From positions 62,001-126,000 of the forward strand of contig NZ_CABVMM010000007.1 in NCBI RefSeq assembly GCF_902499555.1: 64,000 nt of DNA, written 5' to 3'. The position numbers and the translations under genes were made by a program. The notes under the pieces were generated by a model, which saw nothing but the letters and a program-made list of their open reading frames with translations, did no database searches and had not been told where the DNA came from. The stretch's first letter is position 1. Every line of letters begins with the position of its first letter. Below are positions 18,447 to 26,491 of this stretch, piece by piece. Origin of the DNA: Mesonia oceanica. Lineage in GTDB: Bacteria > Bacteroidota > Bacteroidia > Flavobacteriales > Flavobacteriaceae.

Positions 18447-18488
18447 TATTATTCTTTTTAAATTTTTAGTTTGTGAGTTTCGGTTATT

Positions 18489-18872
18489 TTAATGGGCTAT
18501 ATTGATTTCAGCATCAGCTATAAATTCCTTTGCCATTTCCGGAGAGATGGAAGTTCCTTTTTTTAGTGCTGCTGAAATTTTCTTTAATTCATCTATTGCC
18601 ATTTCAAGATTCAAATGATAGAGGCCTTTCAAATCTACTCCTTCTTTTTGAAGTGCCACAATACCTTTGTCAATTGCATTTGCAGCTTCTGTTTTTTTAT
18701 CTTCTTTCATTAACGAAAGGGCTTTTTTAAAGATGCTGTCTGATTTATTAGGAGTGCGATTCAGTACATTTTCTTCTATTTGGTTGAGTCCTTTTCGTTC
18801 TTTTGTTTCATTGCAACCTATAAATACAAAAGTGAGTGAGGCTATAAAAAGAATGTTGAGCAAAAATTTCAT
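18489..18872 (-). CDS. Small predicted lipoprotein
   Basis: 127 residues. Signal peptide MKFLLNILFIASLTFVFIGC with the Cys of a lipobox, then a mostly helical domain rich in Lys, Glu and Ala. The start is set at MKFLLN, 11 codons inside the longest frame, because this gives the lipoprotein signal. It also places the start four bases behind the upstream gene's stop. No family recognised. Position between a secreted protein and UspA suggests an envelope stress role. Confidence 0.75.
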   Translation of the reverse strand: MKFLLNILFIASLTFVFIGCNETKERKGLNQIEENVLNRTPNKSDSIFKKALSLMKEDKKTEAANAIDKGIVALQKEGVDLKGLYHLNLEMAIDELKKISAALKKGTSISPEMAKEFIADAEINIAH

Positions 18873-18876
18873 CGTT

Positions 18877-19398
18877 CTAATTTTCAACAAAGTTGCCATC
18901 CTCATCAGAATATAGTGTTATGGTATTGTCGTTTTTATTAAGTACTATAAAATAGGTAATGGTACCTCCGGTAAGGTGGCGATAACTATTTACTATTTTC
19001 CACCCAGGATAATTTTTAGCTATTTTAGCACTCAAGGCAGGCGAGATAGTGTCATTGGGTTTGTTGCTAAGTACACTTAAGAGTTTACCATCAAAATTGA
19101 ATGTGGCAAGTAGTTGCAGTTCATTGTCATCTCCTTCTAGATTAACTGAAAAAGCTTCAAAATTATCTATCAATCCTCCGTTAGATTCTTCAACAAACTC
19201 ATCATCTGTTCTTTCTTGATGTATGCCTGAGTATTGTGTTGCGGTGTAATTTGGGAACTCTTTTTTTACTGCATTTTTGACAGCGGTTGGTATAACCGAT
19301 TGTTCCAGCGGAGTTGTATTTTCTTCTTGCTGAGCAAAAATAGTTGAACTTTTCCCTATCATAAATAAGAATAACAGGATATAGATTTTGTTTTTCAT
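18877..19398 (-). CDS. Secreted protein of unknown function, PepSY-like fold possible
   Basis: 173 residues with a signal peptide ending FAQQ (about residue 24). The mature part has two alpha-beta units: PTAVKNAVKKEFPNYTATQ, and later SAKIAKNYPGWKIVNSYRH with TYFIVLNKNDNTITLYSDED. Helix ending in 'P.W' followed by beta-strands resembles PepSY-like or BLIP-like periplasmic proteins, but I cannot confirm this. First gene behind the palindrome at 19456-19471, four bases before the lipoprotein gene. Confidence 0.75.
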   Translation of the reverse strand: MKNKIYILLFLFMIGKSSTIFAQQEENTTPLEQSVIPTAVKNAVKKEFPNYTATQYSGIHQERTDDEFVEESNGGLIDNFEAFSVNLEGDDNELQLLATFNFDGKLLSVLSNKPNDTISPALSAKIAKNYPGWKIVNSYRHLTGGTITYFIVLNKNDNTITLYSDEDGNFVEN

Positions 19399-19426
19399 CG
19401 TGGTTTAAATTTTAGTTATAATAGAG

Positions 19427-19471
19427 TAAATATACTTACCGGTATTGGGATTGAATGCTACTTAAGTAGCA
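19427..19471 (-). promoter_or_regulatory. Promoter with perfect palindromic operator
   Basis: The 16-base sequence tgctacttaagtagca (19456-19471) is its own reverse complement. On the minus strand TATATTTA (19427-19434), one base off the -7 consensus, lies 21 bases downstream. The palindrome centre would fall near -41, the position used by Crp/Fnr activators. The Crp/Fnr gene is directly upstream. Confidence 0.55.
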
Positions 19472-19521
19472 AAAGTAAAATATTTGAATAGCGTTCATCT
19501 TGAATAAATTAAAGTTATAAC

Positions 19522-20226
19522 TTAAAAACGATTCTCAATTTTTTTTATGAGGGCTTCAATGTCTTTAACTACAGTGTGTCTCCGTTGCATTTCAATAATC
19601 CCTTCTTTTTTAAGTCTTTGCAAATGTCTGTTTACAACTGCACGGGTAGAACCTATCAAACTGGCTATTTCATCATTGGTCAAATTATGGATAAGCTGTA
19701 ATTCATTAGAAGATTTATCGATATTTTGCAAAATCAATTTAGCCAAACGTGTGGGAATGTCTGACAAAACATTATTGGTAAGGTTGGTTTCTAGTGATCG
19801 CATGCGGCTAGCAAGGTATGGCATTAAGGTCTTGTTAATTTCCGGATGTATCTGTATCCATTTTCTTGCCATTTCCATAGGAACATTTAGAACTGTAACA
19901 GTATCTAAAGTCTTAAACAGTTTTGTGTGTTTGTGTCCATCTAGCAAAGTAATTACATCAAAAACATCATTTTCTGCTAAAATGTATAGGGTGAATTCTC
20001 GGGTGGTGGTAGGATCAATCTGATAAACCTTAACCCTTCCTTTTAAAATGATATGAAATCTTCTAAGCGTATCGTTAATACTATAAAACTCTTGACCCTT
20101 TTCCCAGCTCTTTAGGGTCATTGCTTTAAGTAGTGTATTTAATATGTTTTCATCAATATTTTTGAAAAAGGGGTGTTCTCTTAACCCATTGAAAGCAATC
20201 TCATATTCTTCTGTACTTTTTTCCAT
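19522..20226 (-). CDS. Crp/Fnr family transcriptional regulator
   Basis: 234 residues. The cyclic-nucleotide-binding-like beta-barrel covers about 20-130, followed by the dimer helix and a winged helix-turn-helix (about 165-230). The recognition region is LTNDEIASLIGSTRAVVNRHL. The protein has no cysteine at all, so it cannot carry an Fnr-type iron-sulfur cluster; the ligand is unknown. It likely controls the genes directly downstream (secreted protein, lipoprotein, UspA), which start after a perfect palindrome. An AraC-type gene diverges upstream. Confidence 0.92.
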   Translation of the reverse strand: MEKSTEEYEIAFNGLREHPFFKNIDENILNTLLKAMTLKSWEKGQEFYSINDTLRRFHIILKGRVKVYQIDPTTTREFTLYILAENDVFDVITLLDGHKHTKLFKTLDTVTVLNVPMEMARKWIQIHPEINKTLMPYLASRMRSLETNLTNNVLSDIPTRLAKLILQNIDKSSNELQLIHNLTNDEIASLIGSTRAVVNRHLQRLKKEGIIEMQRRHTVVKDIEALIKKIENRF

Positions 20227-20442
20227 CTTTTTTACTATTGGTTAGTAGGAGGAAGACACTTTATCCATAAGTATTTTAATATCGGTGACACCTATTATAC
20301 TTTCAAAAGACCGGTATCCTTAAAAGTTTATAGAGATTTTTGAAAAGCCTTATGTAGCTCTTTTTTACACTGTGCTAATTGATTTAGAAAAGAAATTTAA
20401 TTAAAAAAGTGTAATATAAAAAAATTTATAAAAAAAGCAGTT

Positions 20443-21177
20443 TTGTTAAGCTTTAGGGAAGCATTCGATTTATCAATTGAATCTTGGCAGGAAGGCCTTA
20501 CGGTAAAAGACAATAGGAAGGGAAAGACAAAGACAAAGGTAAGCCATATGGCCAATAAAGACATCAAGAGCCTTTTGGACCAATGTACCAAAACGGCACT
20601 GCAGCACAACCCGGAAATGAAGCAATACGAGTATTTTGAGTATTCGGCAAATGAAGCATTAATGCTTTCAGAGCAAGAAGAAAAAACGATTGTTGGAATT
20701 ATGGAAAACATTCAGCAAGAGTATCACGCAAACATTGATAATTTTAGCCAGGACATCATCATAGCCCATTTAGAAACGCTATTGAATTATGCCAACCGTT
20801 TTTATCATCGTCAATTCCTCACACAAAAGAAAGTCAATCATCAAATTCTTGACAAGTTTGAAAAATTATTGTTGGATTACTTCAAGAATGCTACGCTAAC
20901 TCAAAAAGGCTTGCCAACTGTTCAGTATGTTTCTGAGGAACTGAATGTTTCTGTAAGTTATCTAAGCCGTTTGCTTAAAACCCTTACAGGACAAAGCACT
21001 CAACAGCACATTCACGACAAGTTAATTGAAAAAGCCAAAGAAAGATTAGCAACAACAGAATTAACGGTAGGCGAAATCGCCTATGAACTAGGCTTTGAAC
21101 ATTCACAATCGTTCAGTAAATTATTTAAGATCAAAACCAATCAATCACCTTTAGAATTTAGGCAATCCTTTAATTAA
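20443..21177 (+). CDS. AraC-type regulator lacking its sensor domain (chimeric N-terminus)
   Basis: 244 residues. From about residue 60 (KQYEYFEYSANEALMLSEQE) it reads as the C-terminal part of a ~300-residue AraC regulator, ending in an AraC DNA-binding domain (about 150-243, LTVGEIAYELGFEHSQSFSKLF). The cupin sensor half is missing. The first ~55 residues, including SIESWQEGLTVKDNRKGKTK, do not look like this family and seem to come from foreign or non-coding DNA joined in frame. Probably a truncated gene. Whether it is expressed is unknown. Confidence 0.65.
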   Translation: MLSFREAFDLSIESWQEGLTVKDNRKGKTKTKVSHMANKDIKSLLDQCTKTALQHNPEMKQYEYFEYSANEALMLSEQEEKTIVGIMENIQQEYHANIDNFSQDIIIAHLETLLNYANRFYHRQFLTQKKVNHQILDKFEKLLLDYFKNATLTQKGLPTVQYVSEELNVSVSYLSRLLKTLTGQSTQQHIHDKLIEKAKERLATTELTVGEIAYELGFEHSQSFSKLFKIKTNQSPLEFRQSFN

Positions 21178-21304
21178 ATTCTTTATTTTTTCAGTATACT
21201 CACAAGTCAGCAACGCCTGACAGCAAGAAAAGGAAAAATGCCAGTCACTGTATAAAAACAATTACTAGATCAGTGCTTATCAGAAAGTCCTATGGACATT
21301 CCTA

Positions 21305-21934
21305 ATGTTGTTTTCTTTTTTTATCTTACAGGCCGTTAGCACGCAACAGTTCTTAAACCATTCGTTAACCAAAGTTTTAAAAAATCGAGATTTGATTGAA
21401 AAGTTTAAAGATATAGAATATTTAAAATTTGGAAGCGAAAGACAAAAACTCGCTTTTCATGAAATTAAACAGCATAGAATTTTAGAGATTCTCGAAAAGT
21501 ATAACCCAATATTGACCGGAACTATTCCCATCGGAATTGATTTACCCGAAAGTGATTTAGACATTATTTGTCAATGCGAAAACCATACTGAATTTAAAAG
21601 GTATTTATCAAGTCAGTTTTCGGAGAAAAAAGGTTTCAAAATATATGGTTTAAAAACGCAAAATGGGGTCGAATCTACTATTGCTGAGTTTAAAACAGAT
21701 AATTTTTTGATTGAAATCTTTGGACAACATATTCCCACTGAAAAGCAAAACGCTTATCGACATATGCTTGTTGAAGACAGAATTTTAAACGAAAAAGGAG
21801 TAGACTTTAAACAGAAAATAAAACAGCTAAAATCTAACGGACTAAAAACAGAACCAGCTTTTGCTCAACTATTAGGCTTGAAAGGAAATCCATATGCCGA
21901 ATTACTAAAGTTGGAAATAAACACGTTAGAATAG
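21305..21934 (+). CDS. DUF4269 protein, nucleotidyltransferase-like
   Basis: DUF4269 signs are clear: ILTGTIPIGIDLPESDLDIIC, with the metal-binding-like D.D pair of a nucleotidyltransferase fold, then EIFGQHIPTEKQNAYRHM and LKTEPAFAQLLGLKGNPY. The family is ~180 residues and begins close to DIEYLKFGSERQ. The ATG at 21305 gives 209 residues with an odd, hydrophobic N-terminus, so the TTG at 21392 (181 residues) may be the real start. Only nine bases separate it from the beta-lactamase gene. Confidence 0.8.
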   Translation: MLFSFFILQAVSTQQFLNHSLTKVLKNRDLIEKFKDIEYLKFGSERQKLAFHEIKQHRILEILEKYNPILTGTIPIGIDLPESDLDIICQCENHTEFKRYLSSQFSEKKGFKIYGLKTQNGVESTIAEFKTDNFLIEIFGQHIPTEKQNAYRHMLVEDRILNEKGVDFKQKIKQLKSNGLKTEPAFAQLLGLKGNPYAELLKLEINTLE

Positions 21935-21943
21935 AATAAACGC

Positions 21944-22783
21944 ATGAAAAAAATCTATTTTTTATGGGTGTTAATTCTAATGTTTTCTTGCAAACATAAA
22001 AAGACGGAAGCTCACAAAAACCGAAGTACGCATACAGAACGGGAAATTATTATTCCGGAATTTCAAACAATTATCGACTCGGCAAAGCTTAAAGGTTCCC
22101 TTTTAATTTACGATTTAAAAGAGGATACCTATTATTCCAATAATTTTCAATGGGCGAAAAAGGGATATTTGCCGGCTTCAACATTTAAAATAGCAAATTC
22201 AATAATAGCTTTAGAAACCAAAGTAGTTGAAAATGACAGCACGCTTTTTAAATGGAATGGAGAAGAAGGGAGGTTAACAATTTGGGAGCAAGATCTAATA
22301 CTCAAAGAAGCTTTTCATTACTCCTGTGTGCCTTGTTATCAGGAAATAGCAAGAAATATTGGTGCTAAACGAATGCTCGAATATTTGAATAAGTTAGAAT
22401 ATGGAGATATAAAAGTTGATTCCAGCACTATTGATATGTTTTGGCTAGCAGGAGAATCTAAAATTAATCAATTTCAACAAATAGATTTTCTAAAAAGATT
22501 GTACGAATCTAAGTTGCCAATTTCTCATCGTACCGAAGCTATTATGAAAAGAATGATGCTCATAGAAAATCAAGAGGCGTATAAGCTTAGTGGTAAAACA
22601 GGCTGGTCCATAAGAAACGGAAATAATAATGGTTGGTTTGTAGGGTTTGTAGAAACCCAAGACAAAACCTATTTTTTCGCCACAAATGTAGAACCTCAAC
22701 AAGAATTTGATATGGAGATGTTCCCTATGATGAGAAAGGAAATAACGTTTCAAGCATTAAAACAACTCAAAATCATCAAATAA
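21944..22783 (+). CDS. Class D (OXA-type) beta-lactamase, lipoprotein
   Basis: 279 residues. Lipobox signal MKKIYFLWVLILMFSC, so probably membrane-anchored in the periplasm. Serine beta-lactamase motifs appear in order: PASTFKIANS (active-site STFK), HYSCVPCYQEIA (S-x-V motif), EYGDIK (YGN replaced by YGD) and LSGKTGWS (KTG box). The Trp and Gly pattern GWFVGFVET after the KTG box also fits class D. It should open beta-lactams; spectrum cannot be predicted. Found in an accessory stretch, nine bases after a DUF4269 gene. Confidence 0.9.
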   Translation: MKKIYFLWVLILMFSCKHKKTEAHKNRSTHTEREIIIPEFQTIIDSAKLKGSLLIYDLKEDTYYSNNFQWAKKGYLPASTFKIANSIIALETKVVENDSTLFKWNGEEGRLTIWEQDLILKEAFHYSCVPCYQEIARNIGAKRMLEYLNKLEYGDIKVDSSTIDMFWLAGESKINQFQQIDFLKRLYESKLPISHRTEAIMKRMMLIENQEAYKLSGKTGWSIRNGNNNGWFVGFVETQDKTYFFATNVEPQQEFDMEMFPMMRKEITFQALKQLKIIK

Positions 22784-22869
22784 AGATACTATACTGTATG
22801 AGAATTATAGGGCTATCTATTAACAGGCTTACTTCCCATCACAAGCATTTCAAGATATACAGCAAAAAC

Positions 22870-23442
22870 ATGAGTAAAATTCCTCTTTTTTTATGCTTTG
22901 TAGTAATTGGATTCACTTCCTGTAAAAATCCAGACAAAGAAATTGACCGATTGGAAATTGCTAAAAAATATTATGAGGTTCTTGAACAATCCAATGTTTC
23001 TGAAGTTGAAAATTTACTCACCGATAGCCTTTTAACAAAGGAAACCCAATACGATTATGAACAAATCTTTACGAAAAAGGAATACGTAGATTGGTTAACT
23101 TGGGATGCTGTATTTGAGCCAACTTACAAAATACTTGAAATTGAACAGGAAAACGGAACTGTAAAAGCTAAAGTTTCTAAAATGGATAAAAGGATTTCCT
23201 TCCTTCATCAAGAGCCAATTATTACGGAACAAGTTATCCATTTCGAAAACAATAAGATAAGCCGTATTGAAACCGTCAATTATGTCGTTTTTAAAGATGC
23301 TATCTTTGTTAAAAACAGAGATGAACTCGTAAATTGGATTGAAAATAACCACCCTGAATTATCAGGATTTATTCACGATCAAACCAAAACCGGAGGAGTA
23401 AAATATTTAAAAGCTATTGAACTTTATAAAAATGAAAAATAA
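22870..23442 (+). CDS. Predicted lipoprotein, NTF2-like fold possible
   Basis: 190 residues from MSKIPLFLCFVVIGFTSC. The lipobox at this internal Met makes it the likely start rather than the longer frame from 22798. The mature part starts EIAKKYYEVLEQSNVSEVENLL, a helix pattern common in SnoaL/NTF2-like domains, followed by alternating strands. No firm family. Follows the beta-lactamase by 86 bases on the same strand. Confidence 0.7.
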   Translation: MSKIPLFLCFVVIGFTSCKNPDKEIDRLEIAKKYYEVLEQSNVSEVENLLTDSLLTKETQYDYEQIFTKKEYVDWLTWDAVFEPTYKILEIEQENGTVKAKVSKMDKRISFLHQEPIITEQVIHFENNKISRIETVNYVVFKDAIFVKNRDELVNWIENNHPELSGFIHDQTKTGGVKYLKAIELYKNEK

Positions 23443-23631
23443 TAAGCAATACATAGGCAAGAAAGCTTAAGTTTTTAGAGCTGTTCTTATAAATTGCCAT
23501 CAACGTCAAATCTTTAATTTTAAATTTTAGCAATATTAAGCTTCCTCAATTTTAAAATTTACTATACGGTATATGGACTATTTTGGTTCTTTAGAGAGTT
23601 TACAAATATTGACATAAACTGAATTAAAAAA

Positions 23632-24537
23632 ATGAATGAATTAGCACAACTAGGAAAGAAAAGAACCATATTAATCTCAATAAGTGTTTTATTAGTATCC
23701 ATTCACACCATATATTTTTATCATTCTGTAAGACCTGAAATTGATTTAAAAAAGCTTATCCAACAGGTAATACGGTTTTTATTAACTGTTGGACTTCTAA
23801 TAATGGTTTATAAAGGAAAGAATTGGGCGAAAATTCTTGCTGTGATTTTATTTTCTTTAGGCCTTATAGGAGCAATAATCGGGGTTGGAAGTTTAGATTC
23901 ACTTTTCATAAACAAAACTCCTTTGTTGGTTATGATTTTTGTCTATGCAATGGCTATTTATCATTTTGGTTTCTCTAAAAGTTTTAAGGCGTTTTTTAAA
24001 TTCCAAAATTCTCCAACAGAATCAGTACAAGATTCTAAACAAATCATGGAGGAGGAGAACTTTTGGAAGATTATTGAAACTACAAAATCTAAAAGTTCAG
24101 GAAATTATAACAAACAACAATGTGAACTTGAAAAAGAACTGCAAAAACTCACAGCCATAGAAGTCTTAGAATTCGATAATAAGTTTAGAACATTAAGGGG
24201 AGAAGTTTATAGATGGGATTTTTGGGCTGCTGCTTATATAATAAATGGAGGGTGTTCTGATGATTGTTTTTCTGATTTTCGGGCTTGGCTAATTGGACAA
24301 GGAAAATTGGTTTTTGAAAATGCTGTACAGGATATAGAAACTTTAGTAATGCTTGATGATACAAATGAGGGAGATTGGGAAGGATTAAGTTATATTCCTA
24401 CTGAAGTTTATGAACAAAAAACAGGAGCTCCAATTCCTCAAGGAATACAAGAAAATTTAGAAATCTTTGGGAAAGAATGGGAAGAAAGTGAATTACCAAA
24501 TAGATATCCAAAGTTATGGGGGAAATTTGGAACATAA
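23632..24537 (+). CDS. Membrane protein fused to a DUF4240 domain
   Basis: 301 residues. Four hydrophobic helices lie in the first ~125 residues. The C-terminal half (about 138-300) is a DUF4240 domain: MEEENFWKIIETTKSK, then FRTLRGEVYRWDFWAAAYI and FSDFRAWLIGQGK. DUF4240 proteins are usually short and soluble, so the membrane part is an added module. The gene's stop overlaps the next start (TAATG). Function unknown; DUF4240 occurs in polymorphic-toxin immunity contexts, which is only a hint. Confidence 0.75.
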   Translation: MNELAQLGKKRTILISISVLLVSIHTIYFYHSVRPEIDLKKLIQQVIRFLLTVGLLIMVYKGKNWAKILAVILFSLGLIGAIIGVGSLDSLFINKTPLLVMIFVYAMAIYHFGFSKSFKAFFKFQNSPTESVQDSKQIMEEENFWKIIETTKSKSSGNYNKQQCELEKELQKLTAIEVLEFDNKFRTLRGEVYRWDFWAAAYIINGGCSDDCFSDFRAWLIGQGKLVFENAVQDIETLVMLDDTNEGDWEGLSYIPTEVYEQKTGAPIPQGIQENLEIFGKEWEESELPNRYPKLWGKFGT

Positions 24538-25171
24538 TGAAAAAAAATCCTTGGGCATTCGGAGTTTTGTTTTTTTTCTTAGCTGTTGCTTTTATGGTCA
24601 ATAACTTTGAAATCCCTTTTTTTATTCATTTAAAGAAACTAGAAAAGCCGATGCATTAATCGTCAATTCAAAAATTGTAGTAGGCAAACTAACCCATACT
24701 AAAAACCTAAATGTTGATATTTTATTTAAAACTCAAGATTCTCTATACTTTACAAAGTTAACTTTAAATAATAAATATACCGACCTGAGTATAGGCGACT
24801 CTATAGCAATCGAATATCAAACCGATAATCCCTTAAAATGTAAAATTGAAAGAGCATATGGAAATGTGAAAAATAAATTTCCCTTTCAAAAAGAGCATCA
24901 ACTATTCACTTATATTAAATCAAACGGATTTAAAGAATTAGAATTAAGAGAACAGGTTTTTAAGTTCACTGATTATGGTGAATACAAGAAAATCTTAACT
25001 AAGTATATTGGTCATTATGAGATTAAAAATGACACTATAAAGTTAAAACCATTAGTGGAGTTTAAAAATAACAGTTATGAAGCTGTCTCTAAAAAAGTGA
25101 AGTTAAGTGAGTTTTTAATCACTTACGACCAGAAGGTTTGGGAAATATACACCGAGCAAAAATATGATTAA
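24537..25171 (+). pseudogene. Small membrane-anchored protein gene with a frameshift
   Basis: The ATG at 24537 overlaps the upstream stop (TAATG). The first frame gives MKKNPWAFGVLFFFLAVAFM (one membrane helix) and stops at 24659. The next frame, joined near the seven-T run at about 24616-24622, continues FKETRKADALIVNSKIVVGK to a stop at 25171 and completes a ~210-residue protein. One extra T would restore it. Either a recent pseudogene or a homopolymer sequencing error. No family recognised. Confidence 0.65.
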
Positions 25172-25344
25172 ACGAAGAAAAATTACCTACTCAAATCGCT
25201 CATCAAGCTATATTAAGATGAGGGTAGCAAGAGGAATTTCTATTCATCTGTATTCATTTTACATTCTTAGAGTCTATAACTTTGGCTGTCTTGCTTTTAG
25301 CCTAAATTGTATTTTTTTGTGAATTCGTAATAAAGATTGTGTAA
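25172..25344. other. Non-coding stretch
   Basis: AT-rich, no frame or repeat recognised. Confidence 0.4.
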
Positions 25345-25563
25345 ATGGACATCCACACTACAAAATTTGAGTTACTGAAGGCTATTATAGAAAATGAGAA
25401 TTCTGAATTCATTCAAAAAGTGGCTCACTTCGTGAAAAGGGAAAAAGCAGATTTTTGGAATGAGTTAGGCTCTGCGGAACAAAAAGAAATTAAAAAAGGT
25501 ATTCGGTAATTAAAAAACGGCAAGAGAGTTTGTTATGAATCTTTTCTAAAGAAAATCTCTTGA
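25345..25563 (+). pseudogene. Antitoxin-like gene cut by a stop codon
   Basis: MDIHTTKFELLKAIIENENS begins a 72-residue antitoxin-like protein of the small alpha-helical type that accompanies RelE/ParE toxins in Bacteroidota. A TAA at 25507-25509 interrupts it. In the same frame the normal C-terminus follows (LKNGKRVCYESFLKKIS, stop at 25561-25563). A single CAA to TAA change explains the break. The original stop overlaps the toxin ATG by one base. Confidence 0.65.
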
Positions 25564-25688
25564 TGAAGGTGTTTTTGTTAGAACTAGCTGAATCAAAACC
25601 CACCCAGCTCTTAGCTTATTTACTAGAAGAATCTAGCGAAATTGAAATTATCACTCTATTTGATACGAGACAAAACCCCATCAATTAA
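25563..25688 (+). pseudogene. RelE/ParE-type toxin remnant with internal deletion
   Basis: 41 codons remain: MKVFLLELAESKPTQLLAYL at the start and IEIITLFDTRQNPIN at the end. Beginning and end fit a ~95-residue ParE/RelE toxin, and the middle ~50 residues are missing in frame. It starts on the last base of the original antitoxin stop, the usual coupling in such pairs. Not expected to be active. Confidence 0.6.
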
Positions 25689-25776
25689 ATAAAGACATTA
25701 AATAGAAAAGTACAAGAAGTAGTAACCCCGAAAAAAAAATTGAAAGCCCTCTGAAGAGTTTTCAAATAGATTAAAA

Positions 25777-26406
25777 TCACTTTAAAAACCCTTGAGCTTT
25801 TAAATCTTTGTGGTATTGGGCAATATCTTCAGGAATTTGATTTTGGATGAGCCAGTTTACGTCGAGACCGTTTTGGATAGCCATATGCATTAATGTAGGC
25901 AGCTCCGCAATCAATTCTCCTAATTCAGCTAAACCCTCTTCAAATTCCATATGTAAATCTTCGTGCATTTTGGAAATATGAATCAGAATTCGGTAAGTTC
26001 TTACAATCACATACAAATTGAATTTTTGCGCTTGTCTCGCATTTGATTGCTTATAAAGTTTTTTTGATTGTTGTAATAAGTTGTTGAGCATTAAAATATT
26101 TAAAGAAACTTCCCCAAACCTATCTTTGGTAATCCTTACGTGCTCACTAATTTCTCCGCTAAGATAGCGCGTGAGCATTTTTAGATGATTCAGCGATTTA
26201 GCATATCCGGTAATTTCTTTAGCTCTTTCAGCGACGCGGGTTTCCAGTTTTAAGCGATGATCGTCTACCGTTTGGTCGTCTATCAACTCGAAATAAAGTC
26301 GGTTAACCAAGTTTTCATCTTTCTTTAATAATCGAATGAGAAGCTTATCTTTTTCGCTTTCAGATAAATGCAGCACTGCTTCCTTAAATTCTTGACTGAA
26401 TTTCAT
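25777..26406 (-). CDS. Conserved hypothetical protein, helical
   Basis: 209 residues, soluble and mostly helical, no signal or membrane segment. The start MKFSQEFKEAVLHLSESEKD and the body RLLKKDENLVNRLYFELIDD suggest a bundle of amphipathic helices. I do not recognise a family. It lies 85 bases behind polA on the same strand, separated by a repetitive CCTA-rich spacer. Confidence 0.75.
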   Translation of the reverse strand: MKFSQEFKEAVLHLSESEKDKLLIRLLKKDENLVNRLYFELIDDQTVDDHRLKLETRVAERAKEITGYAKSLNHLKMLTRYLSGEISEHVRITKDRFGEVSLNILMLNNLLQQSKKLYKQSNARQAQKFNLYVIVRTYRILIHISKMHEDLHMEFEEGLAELGELIAELPTLMHMAIQNGLDVNWLIQNQIPEDIAQYHKDLKAQGFLK

Positions 26407-26431
26407 AGTTTTTTACTTCTAATACCTATAA

Positions 26432-26484
26432 CCTATTCCCTACAACCTACGGCCTAATACCTACAGCCTATTCCCTACAACCTA
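26432..26484. repeat. 18-base direct repeat in a CCTA-rich spacer
   Basis: cctattccctacaaccta occurs at 26432-26449 and again at 26467-26484, 35 bases apart. The whole 26415-26490 stretch is made of imperfect CCTA-containing units. It lies between polA and the hypothetical gene and has no coding potential. Confidence 0.6.
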
Positions 26485-26491
26485 ATATGGT

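Noticed and set aside
20397-20711. Minus-strand frame of 104 codons opposite the AraC head
   Set aside because: No start context or family; the hydrophobic look comes from the complement of charged codons. It may belong to the foreign head sequence but is not a gene I can support.
21178-25171. Integron-like cassette array (small plus-strand accessory genes, GTTAGC near 21340)
   Set aside because: Neighbouring genes are only nine bases apart or overlap, leaving no room for attC sites, and no paired core sites or integrase are present.
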